Shown here in pieces: positions 25,471 through 39,100 of a DNA stretch of 64,000 bases. A program made the position numbers and the translations under genes. The stretch comes from Thelonectria olida (taxonomy: Eukaryota > Ascomycota > Sordariomycetes > Hypocreales > Nectriaceae), in assembly GCA_020736575.1 (NCBI GenBank), contig JAGPYM010000018.1, positions 186,001 to 250,000 on the forward strand. Reading direction: 5' to 3'. The notes under the pieces are model-generated. The model was not told the DNA's origin. It ran no database searches and saw only the letters and a program-made list of their open reading frames with translations. Each line of letters opens with the position of its first letter. The first letter of the stretch is position 1.

Positions 25471-28400
25471 TGTGACTATACGAGTCGACGAGATTGACGG
25501 TTGTTGTCGACCTCGTGGGCTTCTCGAGGGTTGTACAAGGGAGAGAGGTGGGGGTCGTTGGAGGTATGAAGAACGAGGGCGATTCGCGATTGGAATGCGC
25601 GTCGCAATTGCTATGGCCAGAAGCAGAGGCCAAGGGAAGCTCGGGGCGGGGCGTGGAAGGTTGAGCGGGAAGACAAGGGAGAGAACAAAGGCGATGTATT
25701 TGGCGGATTGCCGGGCTTCATGGCAAGTGTTGCAAGCGCCGGATGCGGAGGTAGAAGAGAGGTGGGCTCAAGCGACTCGGATGTCGAATATTATTATACT
25801 TGGAAGGCGGCAGTAGGCAATTGGGCAGACGAACGAAAGGTAAAGACAGAAGAAGTATATATTGAAGGGAGGCTCGCGGAGTCGGAGAGGCCAAAAGATG
25901 CCAAGGTGCGAAACAAGGGCGCGTGCGTAATAACCAAGGGTTTATCGGTATGCGCGCGGAGGGTGTGGTGGTGTCGATGGAAGGGCAGGTGAGGCAGTTC
26001 GTGGTGGTGGTGGCAGTGAAGGTGACGGGAAGGTCACCTAAAGCGAGTGGAGGTGGTGTAGGTTGGTTCAGGGTCCGCCGCAATGCAATGCAATGGAACA
26101 CAACGGTTACAGCGCAATCGCCAACGCCGAACCGGGCTGGCCGAGGAAGAGAAAAGTGAAGGCGCGAGGCTGAAGAGAAGAGAAGAGGAGAGAAGGGAGG
26201 GATGGGGGTGGTGCTGAGGGAAAAGATTCTCTTCCATGGCACAATGGACGTTACTCTTCCAGGTTCTAGGTTCTGGGGGTGAACCCTCCGAGGTGCCGGT
26301 CCCCCAATGCGGCGACGGGCCTCGATGAGGACGACGGGGGTGCTGCTGGGCTGCTGGGCTGCTGGGCTGCTGGGATGGCCGCGAGGCATCGACGGTCTGG
26401 GCGGGCGACGGCGCCTGCCACAGCATCAGAGCCGGGCAAAACAGACCGAAGAAACGACAGGCGAAGTCCCTTTTCAACTAATCAAGGCGGCTGGCCTCTT
26501 AGTTGTCTAAAGTTAAGTTTCTTGCTCGTTTACCCATTTCGTTTGCTCTCTAATAGCTTGCTTCGTACTAGTTACAAGTTAAAGTGTCGGCAGGTAGGTA
26601 GATAGCCTGTGATGTGATGGAGAGAGCAATTAATGGGGCGAGCCCTACAACCAACAACCTGCCTACCATTTTCTCGTCCTCATGCTCACGGCATTTATTG
26701 CGTGCCTCACATGAATGTAACAGGAAGGTAATTACATGTCCACCTCGGCAGGTACCTACCTTCCCAGCCAGATACTGCAGTCTGCACCTGCCTACTAGGA
26801 AGATGCTCGATACACCATCAGTGATATTACTTTATACTATCCGTACCTGGGTACGTAGTAGTAACCTCTACCGCAATGCGCTCTGCCCTGAAACACACAA
26901 CAATCGCGGTTGCCTTGGCGTTTCGACAAAAGAAATGACAGCCACAGCAAAACGTCATCACGCAGGTTTTTATCCCATGCTCATTCATCTTCAACACTGT
27001 GCACCAACTTCTTTTCACCTTCAGCCGACGCGAGAACTGCTCCTTTCCTCTTTCCTCGCTCATCTCTGCACACGCCAAAAACGCCACGCGAGGTACTTCG
27101 TCCCGCATGCTTCTCCCCTGCCCAGGGCTGCGAACCCAGGCCCGTCATAAGGCCCATCCCGGGCGCCATCTTGATTTATGATGCCATGGTCCAAGCTAGC
27201 CCCCATTTCAATCTGCCATTCTCACCCAATCACATCGCCGAGAACCTCCTCATCTCCCTGCCCTCTCCCGGTAGTTCAACCAATACTAGCTGCATGGTTT
27301 CGCCTATCATCTATGTATCATCTCCCTTCACCTCGCCAGCACGCACTCTTCCCTTGCTTTACGCCCGGACTCCTCGCCAAACTACAATCCTCAGCCTTGG
27401 TCTTCTCGCTGACGAGGTTTGCCCTTGTGCTTGCTGATCGAAGGCCCACCCCGTCAATGAGTTCGTTCAACCTCAGCTACTAATACCAGACTCTGCTGCA
27501 GACCCTTTTTGCCAGGCATATGGCTACCTTGATACGATCTTTGTTCACCACTACGTTTGGCTTGCGTTGCCTCTAGAAGTCGCAATCTTGAGCTAAGCAA
27601 CTTCTCCCTCCACTCAACCTTTAGTGGTCAATCTTGATCCCTGACAGCCACGCCAGTCCCCTGTTGATCCCCTCGGTGGAGCCTTGACCCTTCTCAACTT
27701 TGTCAGGGCGAGGCGCGTTACAGCGTTTCCCCTCCACTAGCTCTGGAGAAGTTCGGCGATCACCACGTATGAAGGACATGCCCCAAAGATGCTCGGAAAT
27801 GGTCTAGACCATGGCGAGTGGGGACGTCACTGAACATCGAGCATCGCCGACGCACCCTAGAAACGAGGCCCGCCGTCACAATGGCAGGCATCGAAGTCAC
27901 GACATGGCGTGATGCTCACGGTCCAGGCCAAAACTGAGCATCCCATAACCGAGCACGGAGGCGATCTCCAACCCAGACCAAATATTTTCCAAAGTTTTTT
28001 CCCACTGCAGATGCGGTAGTAACCGCACCATGGAAAGCTCACTCGCCTTCTCTACCGAGGGATTCGTCCGCCTCCCGTAGGTGTCTTGAACACATGGCCG
28101 TCATTGCGACAATGTCTCGTTATGGTCCCGGGTCCGTTGGTGGTCTTAACACGGCCCAAGAATCTGCACCACACCTAACACAAAGCCGCGATGATGCATG
28201 CATATTAACGAACAACCGACAGCCTTTCTGCAAGAGACAAGATTGGCTTGTTCCTGCTGTCATGGTTTCCATTGGTAGGTCTCAGCCCCAAAAGTACATC
28301 AATACCGGATCAACAGATCCAGCGACGATAAAGACCCAGGTACCTCGGGTCCTTCGTATGGAGGACACGTTCATGTTTCAACCAAGTCCATTTGTTTGAG

Positions 28401-30818
28401 AGAAAGAAGATTCGCCAATCCTCTTCCCCGATGACCAAGGACTGGGCACGGATGCGGAACATGGCCAAACAGAAACAGGGACGGCTCGGGGCGCGCGGAA
28501 GTAAACTCTAAAAAACAGGACCGACAATGTCATGGCCAAGGTAGGGCTCTGAAAGTAGGTATGTACTGGAATAACTAGTGGTTGCTACGCAGGTAGGTAG
28601 TGGCCATGTCGAGTCAGCCAGACACATGGCCTGGCTTCTCTTTGAACTGAGACTCGCAACTGCCGCTCGTTGCCGTGAAGGGAACAAAAACAGTACGACC
28701 AATGGAGAGGGTTGCTAAGAAGACGGGCGAGGACCCGAGTGGAGTTGAAGGTATTGATGAGGGCACGTTGGCATCACACGCTGGCCCCGCCACGACTCCA
28801 GAAATTGACCACAGCCGGCGGCCGAGGCAAGCAAACAAAGTGTTGCGGCGAGGACGCAGGGAGATGGAGATGGAGATGCCGCATCTCCACCTTCACCACT
28901 GACGACACCGGCGCCGATGGCATGACCACGATGGGCCTGGCCCGTTATCGTCTGTCTCGGGCATGGAGCCGTTGCTTGTCGACGCTTACGAAGTGCTGGA
29001 GGCGCGGGGCCAACACTCGTCTGCATGTCATCCATCCTTCGCGGACCATGGCCCATCTGCTACGCCGCTCGACTCCTCCTCTTCATGCACCTTGATGATA
29101 CGTACGGTAGTCATGGAGGAAGGACGACGCGGCAACGTATCTCATTACGCATCGCATACTGTGCGAAATACGCTGCAGTGCAGTAGACTGCAGGGTTTTG
29201 CTTCGACGTTGAGAATATTGCGCGTGTGGGCATCCAAAGTCCCGCTCCCCCCCACCTCATCACCATCACCATCGCCGCATCATATCACATTCCTTCCCCC
29301 TTCACACTCGGCCTTGCTGGCTCTTCTCTCCACGACTTTACCGTTGTCTCAAACACAAAATGCAGCCCCTCTGTAAATCCGAGACTTTTCCCCAACGGCT
29401 GCAGCTATCGGCCAACCAACAGCTATGACACCTTCCCATGCACATGCACGCACACCCTACACACACCCTCATCTCCAGCGCCCTCGTTACCGAGCGGTGC
29501 ATGAAGCATGTCTACGGCACAGGCAAATATTGCATCCCTACTTTGAGATTCCTCCCGTCCCCTGTCCTATTGCCCCTTTGACTTGATATCCTTGGCCTTC
29601 CCCTACCCCTCAATTGCGCTCGTCGGCCCCTGCCCGAGCAAATCCTACCACGACTCCTGCTGCCTTCGTCTCCCGCTTCTCTAACGTCTTTTCTCTTGGC
29701 TTGCCTCGCACTCATGCAGAGTTACGTAGGCGCCTGGTAACCAACAACAGACATGTCAGGTCGCACAAGGAGGACGCAGGCGGCACAGCCCATTAGCGAT
29801 TCAGACGTATTCGTACACACCGATTACACTGGGGAGACGGACCCGACATCCCACAGATTTAGTCGTTTGAACCCTGCCAGACTAATCGACCGAGACAACC
29901 CAACGTGACCCAAGACATGCAACATTCATCCTGTCACACTGCATCCCAACCGCAGCCACCACTCCATCGTGCAGTCTTCAATTAACCACCTAGAGCTAGC
30001 CACAAGACCCAGCGCCACCAATGCCACTCCAAAGCCGCATCTTCCTCTGATAGGCCGACGGCCCTGAAAACAGAAGGGGCAGGGTGATATGACGTGAGAA
30101 GAGAGAAGGGAGGTATGCAGTGCTTGGAAATGTTCAACAAGATAAAACCGCCGATGCATGACGTAAACAGAATAATAATAAAAAAGTTGGGTGCAGAACA
30201 TGAGACTCAGTTGTCTGGATCAACCACAAAGAAAGAGGAGAGAAGAGCAGCACAGTCTGGATGCAATGTCCTTTCTGTAAACTGATGGTCAATGCCTGTT
30301 AAATCACTCTTAGGGACAATAGGCTGAATGAAAGCTGACCAAGCCAAGCTCGGCGTCCATATCCTTCTTATCCAGGAAAAGAAATGCTACTTCCTTCCGC
30401 TAATCCATCCATCATCTGTCTTCAGTTCATTCAAGTCCTATGCTGCCGAGTACCCAAACCCGGAAATCCCAATGCCGAACCCCGCCCAAACTGTTGCGTA
30501 TTCAATCGTAAAGAATAATTGTTGCGCGAGGCCAAATCGTCACTGATTCCAGCCTCCCTTCTTCTCCAACCCCGGCGAGCATGCAAACAAAGGAAACGCT
30601 CCCAGTGGCGTGCCGACCCATGCAGAGAAAGAAATCAAAACACCTTTTCACCAAGAAATAGATGGCCTGCCTCCCCCGTCCAGTTGATGATCCAGTCCTC
30701 TGTCTCCCTGAACTCCTCGAGGTAACATCCACGCTCCATGCACAGCCACCCTCCTATGCAACTGTAGTCGTCCCTAGTCGTCCTTGGCCCATTGGCCATC
30801 CAAACTCTCCAGGCTCCA
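25471..30818. other. 5.3 kb gene-free region upstream of the LaeA-like gene
   Basis: I find no frame with a recognisable domain, a credible signal peptide or supporting splice structure. Present are a period-8 TGCTGGGC repeat near 26343-26378, (CT)-rich stretches, and GGTAGGTA and GGTACCTACC tracts. Base composition is not strongly AT-rich, so it does not look like a RIP-mutated transposon graveyard. It may hold long 5' UTRs, a non-coding RNA or distal control elements. Confidence 0.45.
26343..26378. repeat. Short period-8 tandem repeat (TGCTGGGC)
   Basis: About four copies of TGCTGGGC in a row, the last ending TGCTGGGA. It lies 0.9 kb upstream of the LaeA-like start codon. Confidence 0.6.
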
Positions 30819-33136
30819 TTAGGAAGACGGTTCTTTCTTGAACTTCCGCTTGCCTCCAACTCTCCCATCCAAGTGTTCGTCATCCGGACTCCATTCTTCG
30901 GGGTGAAAATCCGGGTTGCCATAGTGTGCACGGTTCCATATACTGTTCTTGAATGTGTTCGTCTTGACGTTGAAGTGCGGCTCTATACTGCTCTTACTCT
31001 CCTCATACTCGAGCTGAACAGGACTGAATCGAATGTGGTACCCAGAAGTCGATTTGTTTGAAGCAGCCTGTGACGCCGACTTTGAACACGCTTGCGCTGG
31101 GGCAAGTGCTGGGGCTATCGTGGCACGAGAACCTAAACCAGATGTCGCAACCATTGATGAGTTGGATCCCTTGCCCGAGCTTGTAGAAATTGGGGTGGAA
31201 GGGGACTGGGGTTGGGGGGATGCCATGACGGGTGGTTGCGGCTGAGGTTTCGGTGTCGGAGCAGAGAGTCTTTCTGAGAGTTGCGGCATCCACAAGTTCT
31301 GCTGCACAGACGCAGGCATAAAAGATTGAGCTTGAGAGGAGCTTGAGGGAGGAGGGGGCATGAGAGAACCCAAACCACCCATTGACAACCCTGGGATCAT
31401 AGACAAGATGTCAAAGTTAACTGACGAGAAATCACCAAGGTTCGTCTGAGTACTTGTGATCGCCGTGTTGTGGGAAAAGGAGTCAACTCGGTTGACTTGC
31501 ATGGAAACCGGTGCAGTCGGGATGGGGACCGAGACTGGGAGGGGAGGTGGAGGAGGCGCACGGTACAAAATGTCATAGTGGTCAGGACGATAGAGTAGAT
31601 AGATGATAGGGCCCAGATTGGCGGGATCCTGGTTGTTCGCTGACTCCGGGAAGCGGTAAATGTTGGCTTGGGTGCCCGGGCTCAGATCAAGATAGACAAT
31701 TTGAAGGACAAAGTCGAGGGGTTCGAGGAGCATATTGGAGAGCGCAACGATGCCCAAATGCTCGATTTCCCGATCAACCAGCTCGATAGTCTGGGCGCAG
31801 TAGATTGCGACACCTCCAGTTCCTTCTGGGACGAAGGGGTCGTATCTATCAGCGTTGGCTTTGAGATAGGTGGCTGCGAGGAGACGAAGATAGTAGATGA
31901 TGCTAGCAGTCAGTGAGGCGTCGTTCCATCGCTCCATGAGTAGCATGTGTGCGACCTGAGGATTCTCCATGTTCTGGGCGATTTCTTGCAGGAGTCCCAT
32001 CATCTCCTCAGCCCAATCATCAAAGTACTCGTAACCGCCTATCCGACGGATCATTGTCTCAAAACTCATCAGTCGGGCAACCTCACCTTCAACGAGGTTT
32101 TGGTCGCCCGTCTCAATCAGTTTCTCAAAGTAGGAAAACCCAATTGCTGTTTAGAAAGGTAAAACAGTTAGCCACGGACCCTACAAGTCACCTAAGACAG
32201 AATGCCCGAGACAAAGGCCGCAGGGCAAGACAACGCAAGGCGCTGCTTGAGAGCGGAGTCAAGTCTGAGGGGGACAGGGAATGATGTGGGCATTGAATCT
32301 CCTTAGAGTCAACCACATCTTGGAATTAGAGGAAATGACGAGTCAACTAACCTCGCCAGCCACAGTTTCCATCGCCTTGAACAGCTCGGTAGTGAGAATA
32401 AGTCTGGGGAAGAGCCTAAGCGAAAGATGCGACATTAGTGTCTTGATCTCGATGGTTTTCGGAGCTGCAGGAGACGAACGATTGTCTTCTCGACGTAGAT
32501 AGGGTCTGCTTTGGCATACTCATTGGTGATGGCGTCGCTCGAAACCTTGAGGCCGATCTTGGGACCCTGCAACACAGGTGTGTTAGTACTTGTTTTTCGC
32601 CGGTGAATCGCAAAGTGCGCGAGATGTCGTAGACGTATGCGACTTGCCCTGTGGATGATCTGGAAGTCCTTTGCAGCCGCCTGCTGGGCGGCCATGTCGT
32701 GTTGTCCCTGTTCTTCTTCCATCTTTGGGGCGACGAGACGAGGAGCGGGACAGTAGGCTTGTTGCGGCGGTTGGCGCGGTTGGTGTTGCTGAAGCTGGTG
32801 CTGAGGATGCTGGTGCACAGGAGTGCCAGAACTTGTGCCAGTGGGAGGGTGTGGCGACGGCGATGTGGTGGAAGTCGGCGAAGGAGAAAAAGGCGAAGAG
32901 GCCGCGGCCGACGAGGTGGAAAGTTGTCGAAGTCGGAAGGGTGCACGTTGTTGTTGTGGTGGAGGTGGAGGTTGTGAGTTGTGAGCTGGTGGTTGCGAAC
33001 TGTAAAGCAGCCCCACGGATGTACCTGCTCCTCCGACTCCAGCTGACAGCGAGTACCCAAAGTCTAGGTCAGGAGCTAAGCCATAGGAAGCGCAGCTCCT
33101 GGCGGCGAATGGGTTGGTGAGTTGAGGCTGGAACAT
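30819..33136 (-). CDS. Otubain-type deubiquitinase (OTUB1-like, peptidase C65) with long disordered ends
   Basis: Exons 32648-33136, 32480-32566, 32352-32415 and 30819-32146 give 655 residues. The catalytic core is clear: QGDGNCGWRA with Asp207 and Cys210, and YRPDHYDILY with His403, matching the Asp/Cys and His-x-Asp of OTUB1. Flanking segments SSDAITNEYAKADPIYVEKT and AIGFSYFEKLIE are also conserved. Family members remove ubiquitin chains and can block E2 enzymes. Human OTUB1 has 271 residues. Here an N-terminal ~160-residue Pro/Gln/His-rich region and a ~240-residue Pro/Ser-rich tail are added. Intron 1 is a GC-AG intron of 81 nt with no in-frame stop; intron 3 is 204 nt. An in-frame ATG exists at 33343 but the upstream part is leader-like. 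Confidence 0.88.
32567..32647 (-). other. GC-AG intron, length divisible by three, stop-free
   Basis: The donor is GCAAGT, a branch-like ACTAAC precedes TTGCAG, and the length is 81 nt. Splicing joins IIHR to GPKIGLKVSS in phase 0. Retention would insert 27 residues without changing the frame. Confidence 0.7.
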
Positions 33137-36100
33137 GCCTCGTTTGGTGTTTCTTTTCTTGAATGCTCTTGTCGTTGCGCGAGGTAGCCGCTGGAAGGGA
33201 GAATGTGTTAGGCGGAAGGTATGGATAATGGGGTGAGTTGTGGAAGAAGGGGAGAAGGAAGCTAGAGAGGAAATCTGGGATGGAATGGGACGACAGGTGA
33301 CGGGGTGGAAGGAGGATTGAAGAGGGACCTCGCAAGAGGGCACCAGCAGTTATAAGAGACCAATAAGAGGGTAAAAGGAAGGGGAGCGGGAGGGAGGGAG
33401 GAGGGAGAGAAAAGAAGAAGCAGGTGAGAAAACGAGAATATGAGCGAAGCACGAGGATAATAAGGTAATTAGGCCGTAGGGTGATGTGAGCTAGGAACTG
33501 GGAAGTTGCGACTTTAGCTGCTGCTACTACTCGACTGATGGTGCTGGTGCTGGTGCTGGTGCTGGGAGCCTTTGCCCGTTGGAAGGCACAGCGTGCGCAT
33601 GCACCCTGCACTCCTGCCCGCTGCTAGGCTCTATAAACCTGGAATGCTTGCGGCACGCACCTAAAAGTACAGAAGGTACCACCTAACGTACCTTAGAGGG
33701 AGCAGCCGCCTGCCTCTGATACTTTACGCCGCAGCGCTGCTTGGGGGCGTGGGTTTTAGGTAGATGGGGCCCCGGTGGGACTGGGAACTGGGAGCTGGGA
33801 GCTGGATTTCCCTCCGAGACTACGAGACCGTAGCAAAAGCCCTGTCGTTTACCTTTGCCGAGCCCTGTCGAGCCCTGCCGAGAGGGCCCTTTTTTTTTTT
33901 TTTTTTTGGTGGATCGCACTCAGCAACAAGAGAAGGAGAGCAAGGGAGGTGGCCGCGCTGGGCGCTGGACACGCAGTGGGCGGCGTGGGTAGACTTGTGG
34001 TCCTGTGGATGCTGCGGGAGGTAACACTGGCCTCTGGGTGGTCGATGTTCCCTGGAGTATCCCCGATCCAAGACGGTCCACAACGTGGGATGGATGACTA
34101 CCCTTGGGATGGGAGGGGAGAGGAGCTAAGGATTTTAGCACCACGAGTGAACAGCGGCTGAACAAGTGGATGTTCTGATCTAGCGGGTGGTCCAGCGGGT
34201 AATCCCAGCGGATCAAGCTCTACCACTGCGGGCGCTGGCAGTTGATGCCCGTGGGGGAAACCACCTCACCTCGGCTTCGGAATTTGAACGGACCAGGAGA
34301 CGACGTTTGACTTTGTGATTTTTCTGCCGACTGGCCCCGGGAATGGGCGGACGAAGGAGAAAAATGTTGATCGGAAAACAAGACCGGGCAATGGCGCTAG
34401 TAATGGGATCCGACGGCTCAACATCTGAAGGGGGCGCGGCTAGCAGGGCCACTGCAAAGGAGGGTGGTACAAGAAGGATTTTAGGGTGTTGCTGTCGCAC
34501 AGATGGCTATGGCCGAGAGACACCTGAGGCTTAACTAAAAACAGCTCAGGCGTGTTTGCGAATGAGGTACGTCTACGGCACGCACAGCAGAGAGTCCAAG
34601 CAACGGGAGGGGAAGGTATCGTACCCGGCCACGGGGTTCGGGAACTGGTGTTTGGCGTCTGTGTGCCCGTCCCTTGACTCTGTGTCTGGGTACACCTCCG
34701 TAACCGGTATTGAGATGCGGTCGTCTCGGTTTGCCGGTCCACCTCGTGAGTTGTGAGTGGTGACTTGTCTCCTGTTTAGTGTCTAAGAGCCCACAAGTGT
34801 CCACTTGGAAAGTGAGGCCGAAGGATCAAACCAGTCAAATTTGAGCCTCCTATGAGCAGTGGCGATCTCCCGCTGACGATGCGTTGCGACTCGATTTCGA
34901 TTCGATCGCCGGATGTACCTTTGTAACCATGTGCGTGATTCCTGACAGCACCGACTGAGTGGCTGAGGTTCCTGAGCGCAATTAGGCCATCGCAGGCACG
35001 ACGTCCCCAATTATCTTGAGTCCGTCGAACGGGTTTGTGGGCAATCGCGTCGAATATTGGTGGAGGATTGATGAAGGACGATGGGGGCAAGAGTTCTCGC
35101 GTGGGAAGACGAAGAAAAAAGAAGGGATTCGGATGGGGGTCCCTGTCAAAGATTGAGTTTGACAGTCAATATGGCTCCGAGAAACCACGATGCCTTCAAG
35201 ACGACACTAATGAGCGTGGGGGAAATAAGAGTTACGGACCCGAGCTAATGGATGGCGAGTGGGATGAAGAATACGACGATCAAGGTTAGAATGGATGAGA
35301 GCATAAGTCGTAGTGGTGAGGCGGAGCCTCGTGGATCATGCCAGAGATGACATGAGAGTTAACAGCAACCAAGGCAGTCAGCATTGATATGTTGCCAACA
35401 ATGACGCCAACACTCGGCGGAAAGGGCGCCACAACGAAGGAATAGCAACCCTAGAAGTGATTAGAGCCTCGTAAATTTTGGGAAGCTCTCCCTCTGCAAC
35501 GTTATATCTTTCTTGTCCGTCTGCCAGTCGACTGCCCTTGTCAAAAGACCCTGCTGCGGAACGCCGTCTGCTTAGGAGGGAGACGTTAGACCGGTGTCAA
35601 AGACGATGCACAAATAGATACACACTGTAGAGTGCGTGGCGCGTCGTGTGCGTTGTGTGTGTTTGGCCTTTCCCCTGTAGCGATGGGGCGTTATCTCATG
35701 CAGTGGCGCCTTTAAGAGGTTCCATTGTGCATCAGCCGGTATTATTTCTGGCCTATCCCTGACCGTCCATGTCTTCGTACGAAGGAGTTTGATGTCCGAA
35801 CATTGTCGACATGGTCTGCTTCGGACTAGAGTTCTAGGTCCGAAACTCCGAACTTTTGTCCTCATAGCCGCTCATGGGATGAATAGGCCAGACCCTAACG
35901 GCTATCTCGCCAAGGGTCTGGGGTTGTGTCTCTGATGAGAGACAACGAGAGGGGTTGGCGATTGCTTCTTCCCGCAGAGACGGATGTCTCCGTGGACATG
36001 CGGGTCGGTGGGCATTGTCACGGACCGTCCCTTGGCGAAGGGACCAGAGTCTTGGCGAGCAATAATTGGGGGATACTCAATAAGAGGATCAGGAGACAAG

Positions 36101-39100
36101 TAATGACGGTCGACAGAGCGAGAACAAGAGAGGGTATGCAATATAAAAGTCAGGTGGTTTTGAAAGGGTTGGGAATACAAGAATGCTGCTTGTTTCGGTC
36201 GTCGAATGTGACTTACCCTCAAAGCCGGCAGTAGTGTTGCAACGTGGTCGGCATATCGATAGTAGAAGGAAGTAATAGAAGGTCGGTCACCTATGAACTG
36301 GGCATCTTGGTCAATCCTGTATTCGTAGACTAACTAGCCTGAAGGATCCTGCAGCGATATCACCGATAGCTTCAGCATGCAGCTTTCTCGTCAATGCAGC
36401 ATTCCGGCAGGCAGAGTACCTAGTATGTAAGTATGTACTTGGTCAGTTGGTGATGCACCAGATGTATGCATAGTCGACGGGGAAGTGATCAACCAAATGA
36501 CGAGAGTGGGTGAAAGGAAGCCTGGATATGGAACCCTAGAGGGCGGGAGGCCGTGACACCACGTTGCGAGGTGCTATGTACCGCAGACAGGCACTGGAGT
36601 GAGATGGTGAGAGTGGGTTGCGGTCATCGCGTGCCTCGGCCGTTGTGATCGGCGATTGGGAGACGGGCCGCTTGGGCGAGGATGAAGGGGAACAAGAGGA
36701 CCACGTTTGCTGGCCTGTCGAACCGGCCGAGTCCAGGTGAGTCGAGGGCCCCTGCAAGCCTGGGTCGTGTGGTCTCTGAATAGCGCACTTAATAGGTAGG
36801 TAGAGTTGCGATGCTTATGCGTGCATGTTGCGCCCTTGATGCCTGTCGGAATGCAGTGCTCCGGTGGATGCGACATGCAACGATGGAATCTGCGGGGGGG
36901 CCCGTGATGGTGGTGGGTTGGTGGGATGTCGGTGCGTGGAAATATGATATTTTGTCTGAGGTTAGGGGGAACCCCTGGTGGACAACGGAAAAGAAAGGGG
37001 AGGAAGTGGAAAGTATTGTTGACAAAAAGAGGAGGACAACTGACTTGGCTAAGATAGGTAGGTTGGAAATGGAAGAGCAATGGTCCTTCTGATTGAAGCT
37101 GACAGTGGTGATGGGCCGGTTGAGTTGGGCAAAATTATGCTGGTCTGGTGTTTATCGTGCGTTTTCGGGAGATTGTGACGAGTTGATAATAGCAGCTTCG
37201 TGATTCGCTGTTGCTCCTTCGCTTGCTGATGAGGGATGCAACCACCAAGGCAGGCACAAACGCTCAGACACTTGAGACAAGGGGCAGAGGCAGGCACCAT
37301 GGAAGCTAAGCTAAGGCACAATCGCGGCAAGGTCCAAAGGCGGAGCATGAGGAGGAAGAGGCAGGAGCGAGACGGTAGGGACAACAACCTATCTGTTTAC
37401 TTACCTCTCTAGGTAGGTACGAACGGACGGGAAGGTGTAGGCCGAGGTGTGGAAGAGAAGACACATGGAGGATGCGGATGGCAATTTAGTGGCCGGTGGT
37501 TTAATTAGGGTGTCGTTTGCAAAAGATCATAGCTAAACAAGACTGCTGCTTGCTTGGGCAAGTTGTCCTCAACACCATCTACGGAATATCGCCAGTTACT
37601 GCATGAAGGAAGTGCCCTGGCTCTCGTCGGGACTGACGGGTGCGGGCAACGGAGAGTTAGGGTTCACATCGACATGACTTGCTAGGTCTAGGAGTCGACG
37701 TCGGCTTTGTGGTGACCTGTGAGACACTAATTACCTAGAGCAAATGGAGTCAGGCGTTAAAAGGGAACACGGGTGAATGCCGGACGACAGGAGGCATCAT
37801 ATTTGCATGTCTAATGCGCCCTGCCTAAGGTATGTACTTCAGAGACAGCTCAACACATCTCGTCCATGTACGAAGGAACTTATTAGACAGAAAGACGCTC
37901 TGCTCTACATGCGACATGGTTGGTACCACGAACCATAGTACCGAGTTGACGGACCTGCAGAATCCCTACCTCTGCTTACCTACCTTGCCGTTCGTGTTTG
38001 TGGCGGGGAAGAATGTATCGCCATCTGCTTTCTTTTCTTTTTCGTATTCCTGGCTTGCTTCTGCCCCGAACCAACATGGAGGACGCACAGAGTCCTGGTC
38101 GCATCAAGGTCGTGTCGTGCGTGGTTGCGAGTGACGCCACGCCGCCATACACACACAGCTAAACTCTCATATAGTGCTTCTGCAGAGTCGAATCTGCATA
38201 CGGACGGGCATTCACGCGACCACAAAGTGTGATTAATTAATTGATTGTTGGATAACTAGGCAGTCCAGTAGCTCTCACCCTCACCCCACAATCGGCGTCG
38301 AACCAAGCCTCACCACATCGACATGGTGACCGGTTTTAGCGGCCCAAGTTCATGACAGCATCGTGCATCTCACGCCCTGCTCGAGCCTTGAATCGGAAGA
38401 TCCGGAGGTGCCAATGATCACCCGGCTCTCCCGCTATCAAGAAAAGAGACGATGGAGGTTGACGGCTTCTCTACGGAGTAGCGAGACTCATTCCAGTAAG
38501 ACATTCGTGAACTAATTTCAGGTCCGGCCTCCCGTCCTCTAGCGGCCGAAGCGGAGGCTTTTCTTTTTTTGCCCTCCTCATCTTGCGGCGTCTAGTCGGC
38601 CACGGAACGGAACGGACGGCGAGCGGCTGCGGCTTACGGCTCCATCAAGCCATGTCGTCTCCTCTGCCAGCTGCAGCTCCGTGCACGACGCCACAGGCCT
38701 TTCTTTCTTCGTCTCTTGTCTCGTTCTTGTGTCAGCTTCGCATCCGTTCCATCTCATCTTAATGCCTTCTATACCCGCTCTTCCCGGTCCATGTCGTGCA
38801 ACATGCCGACGGAGCACAGGTGCATGTTCGTAGCTGACCATGGGAAGAAAGGGGAAATTCTCGAGTTGCACATGTTCTTTTCTGTCCGGCGTACAGAGCA
38901 CAAAGGTCGTTACGGGCAGGGATGGGAAGCTTCGTGCTTTGTGTACTATGGTGTTGGAGAATCGATCTGACCACTCAAGACAATCCAACAGATGAGGCAC
39001 CTTGCAACCTGTCCAACTTATTCGTCCTAGCTCAGCATCCCATCTCGTCTTGGGGAAACACAAAACGTCAGCACTCCCTCCCTCGCCCTTGTCCAACCTG

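Noticed and set aside
29753..29908. Small plus-strand frame of about 51 codons starting MSGRTRRTQAA
   Set aside because: Short, no conserved motif and no transcript evidence; cannot be told from chance.
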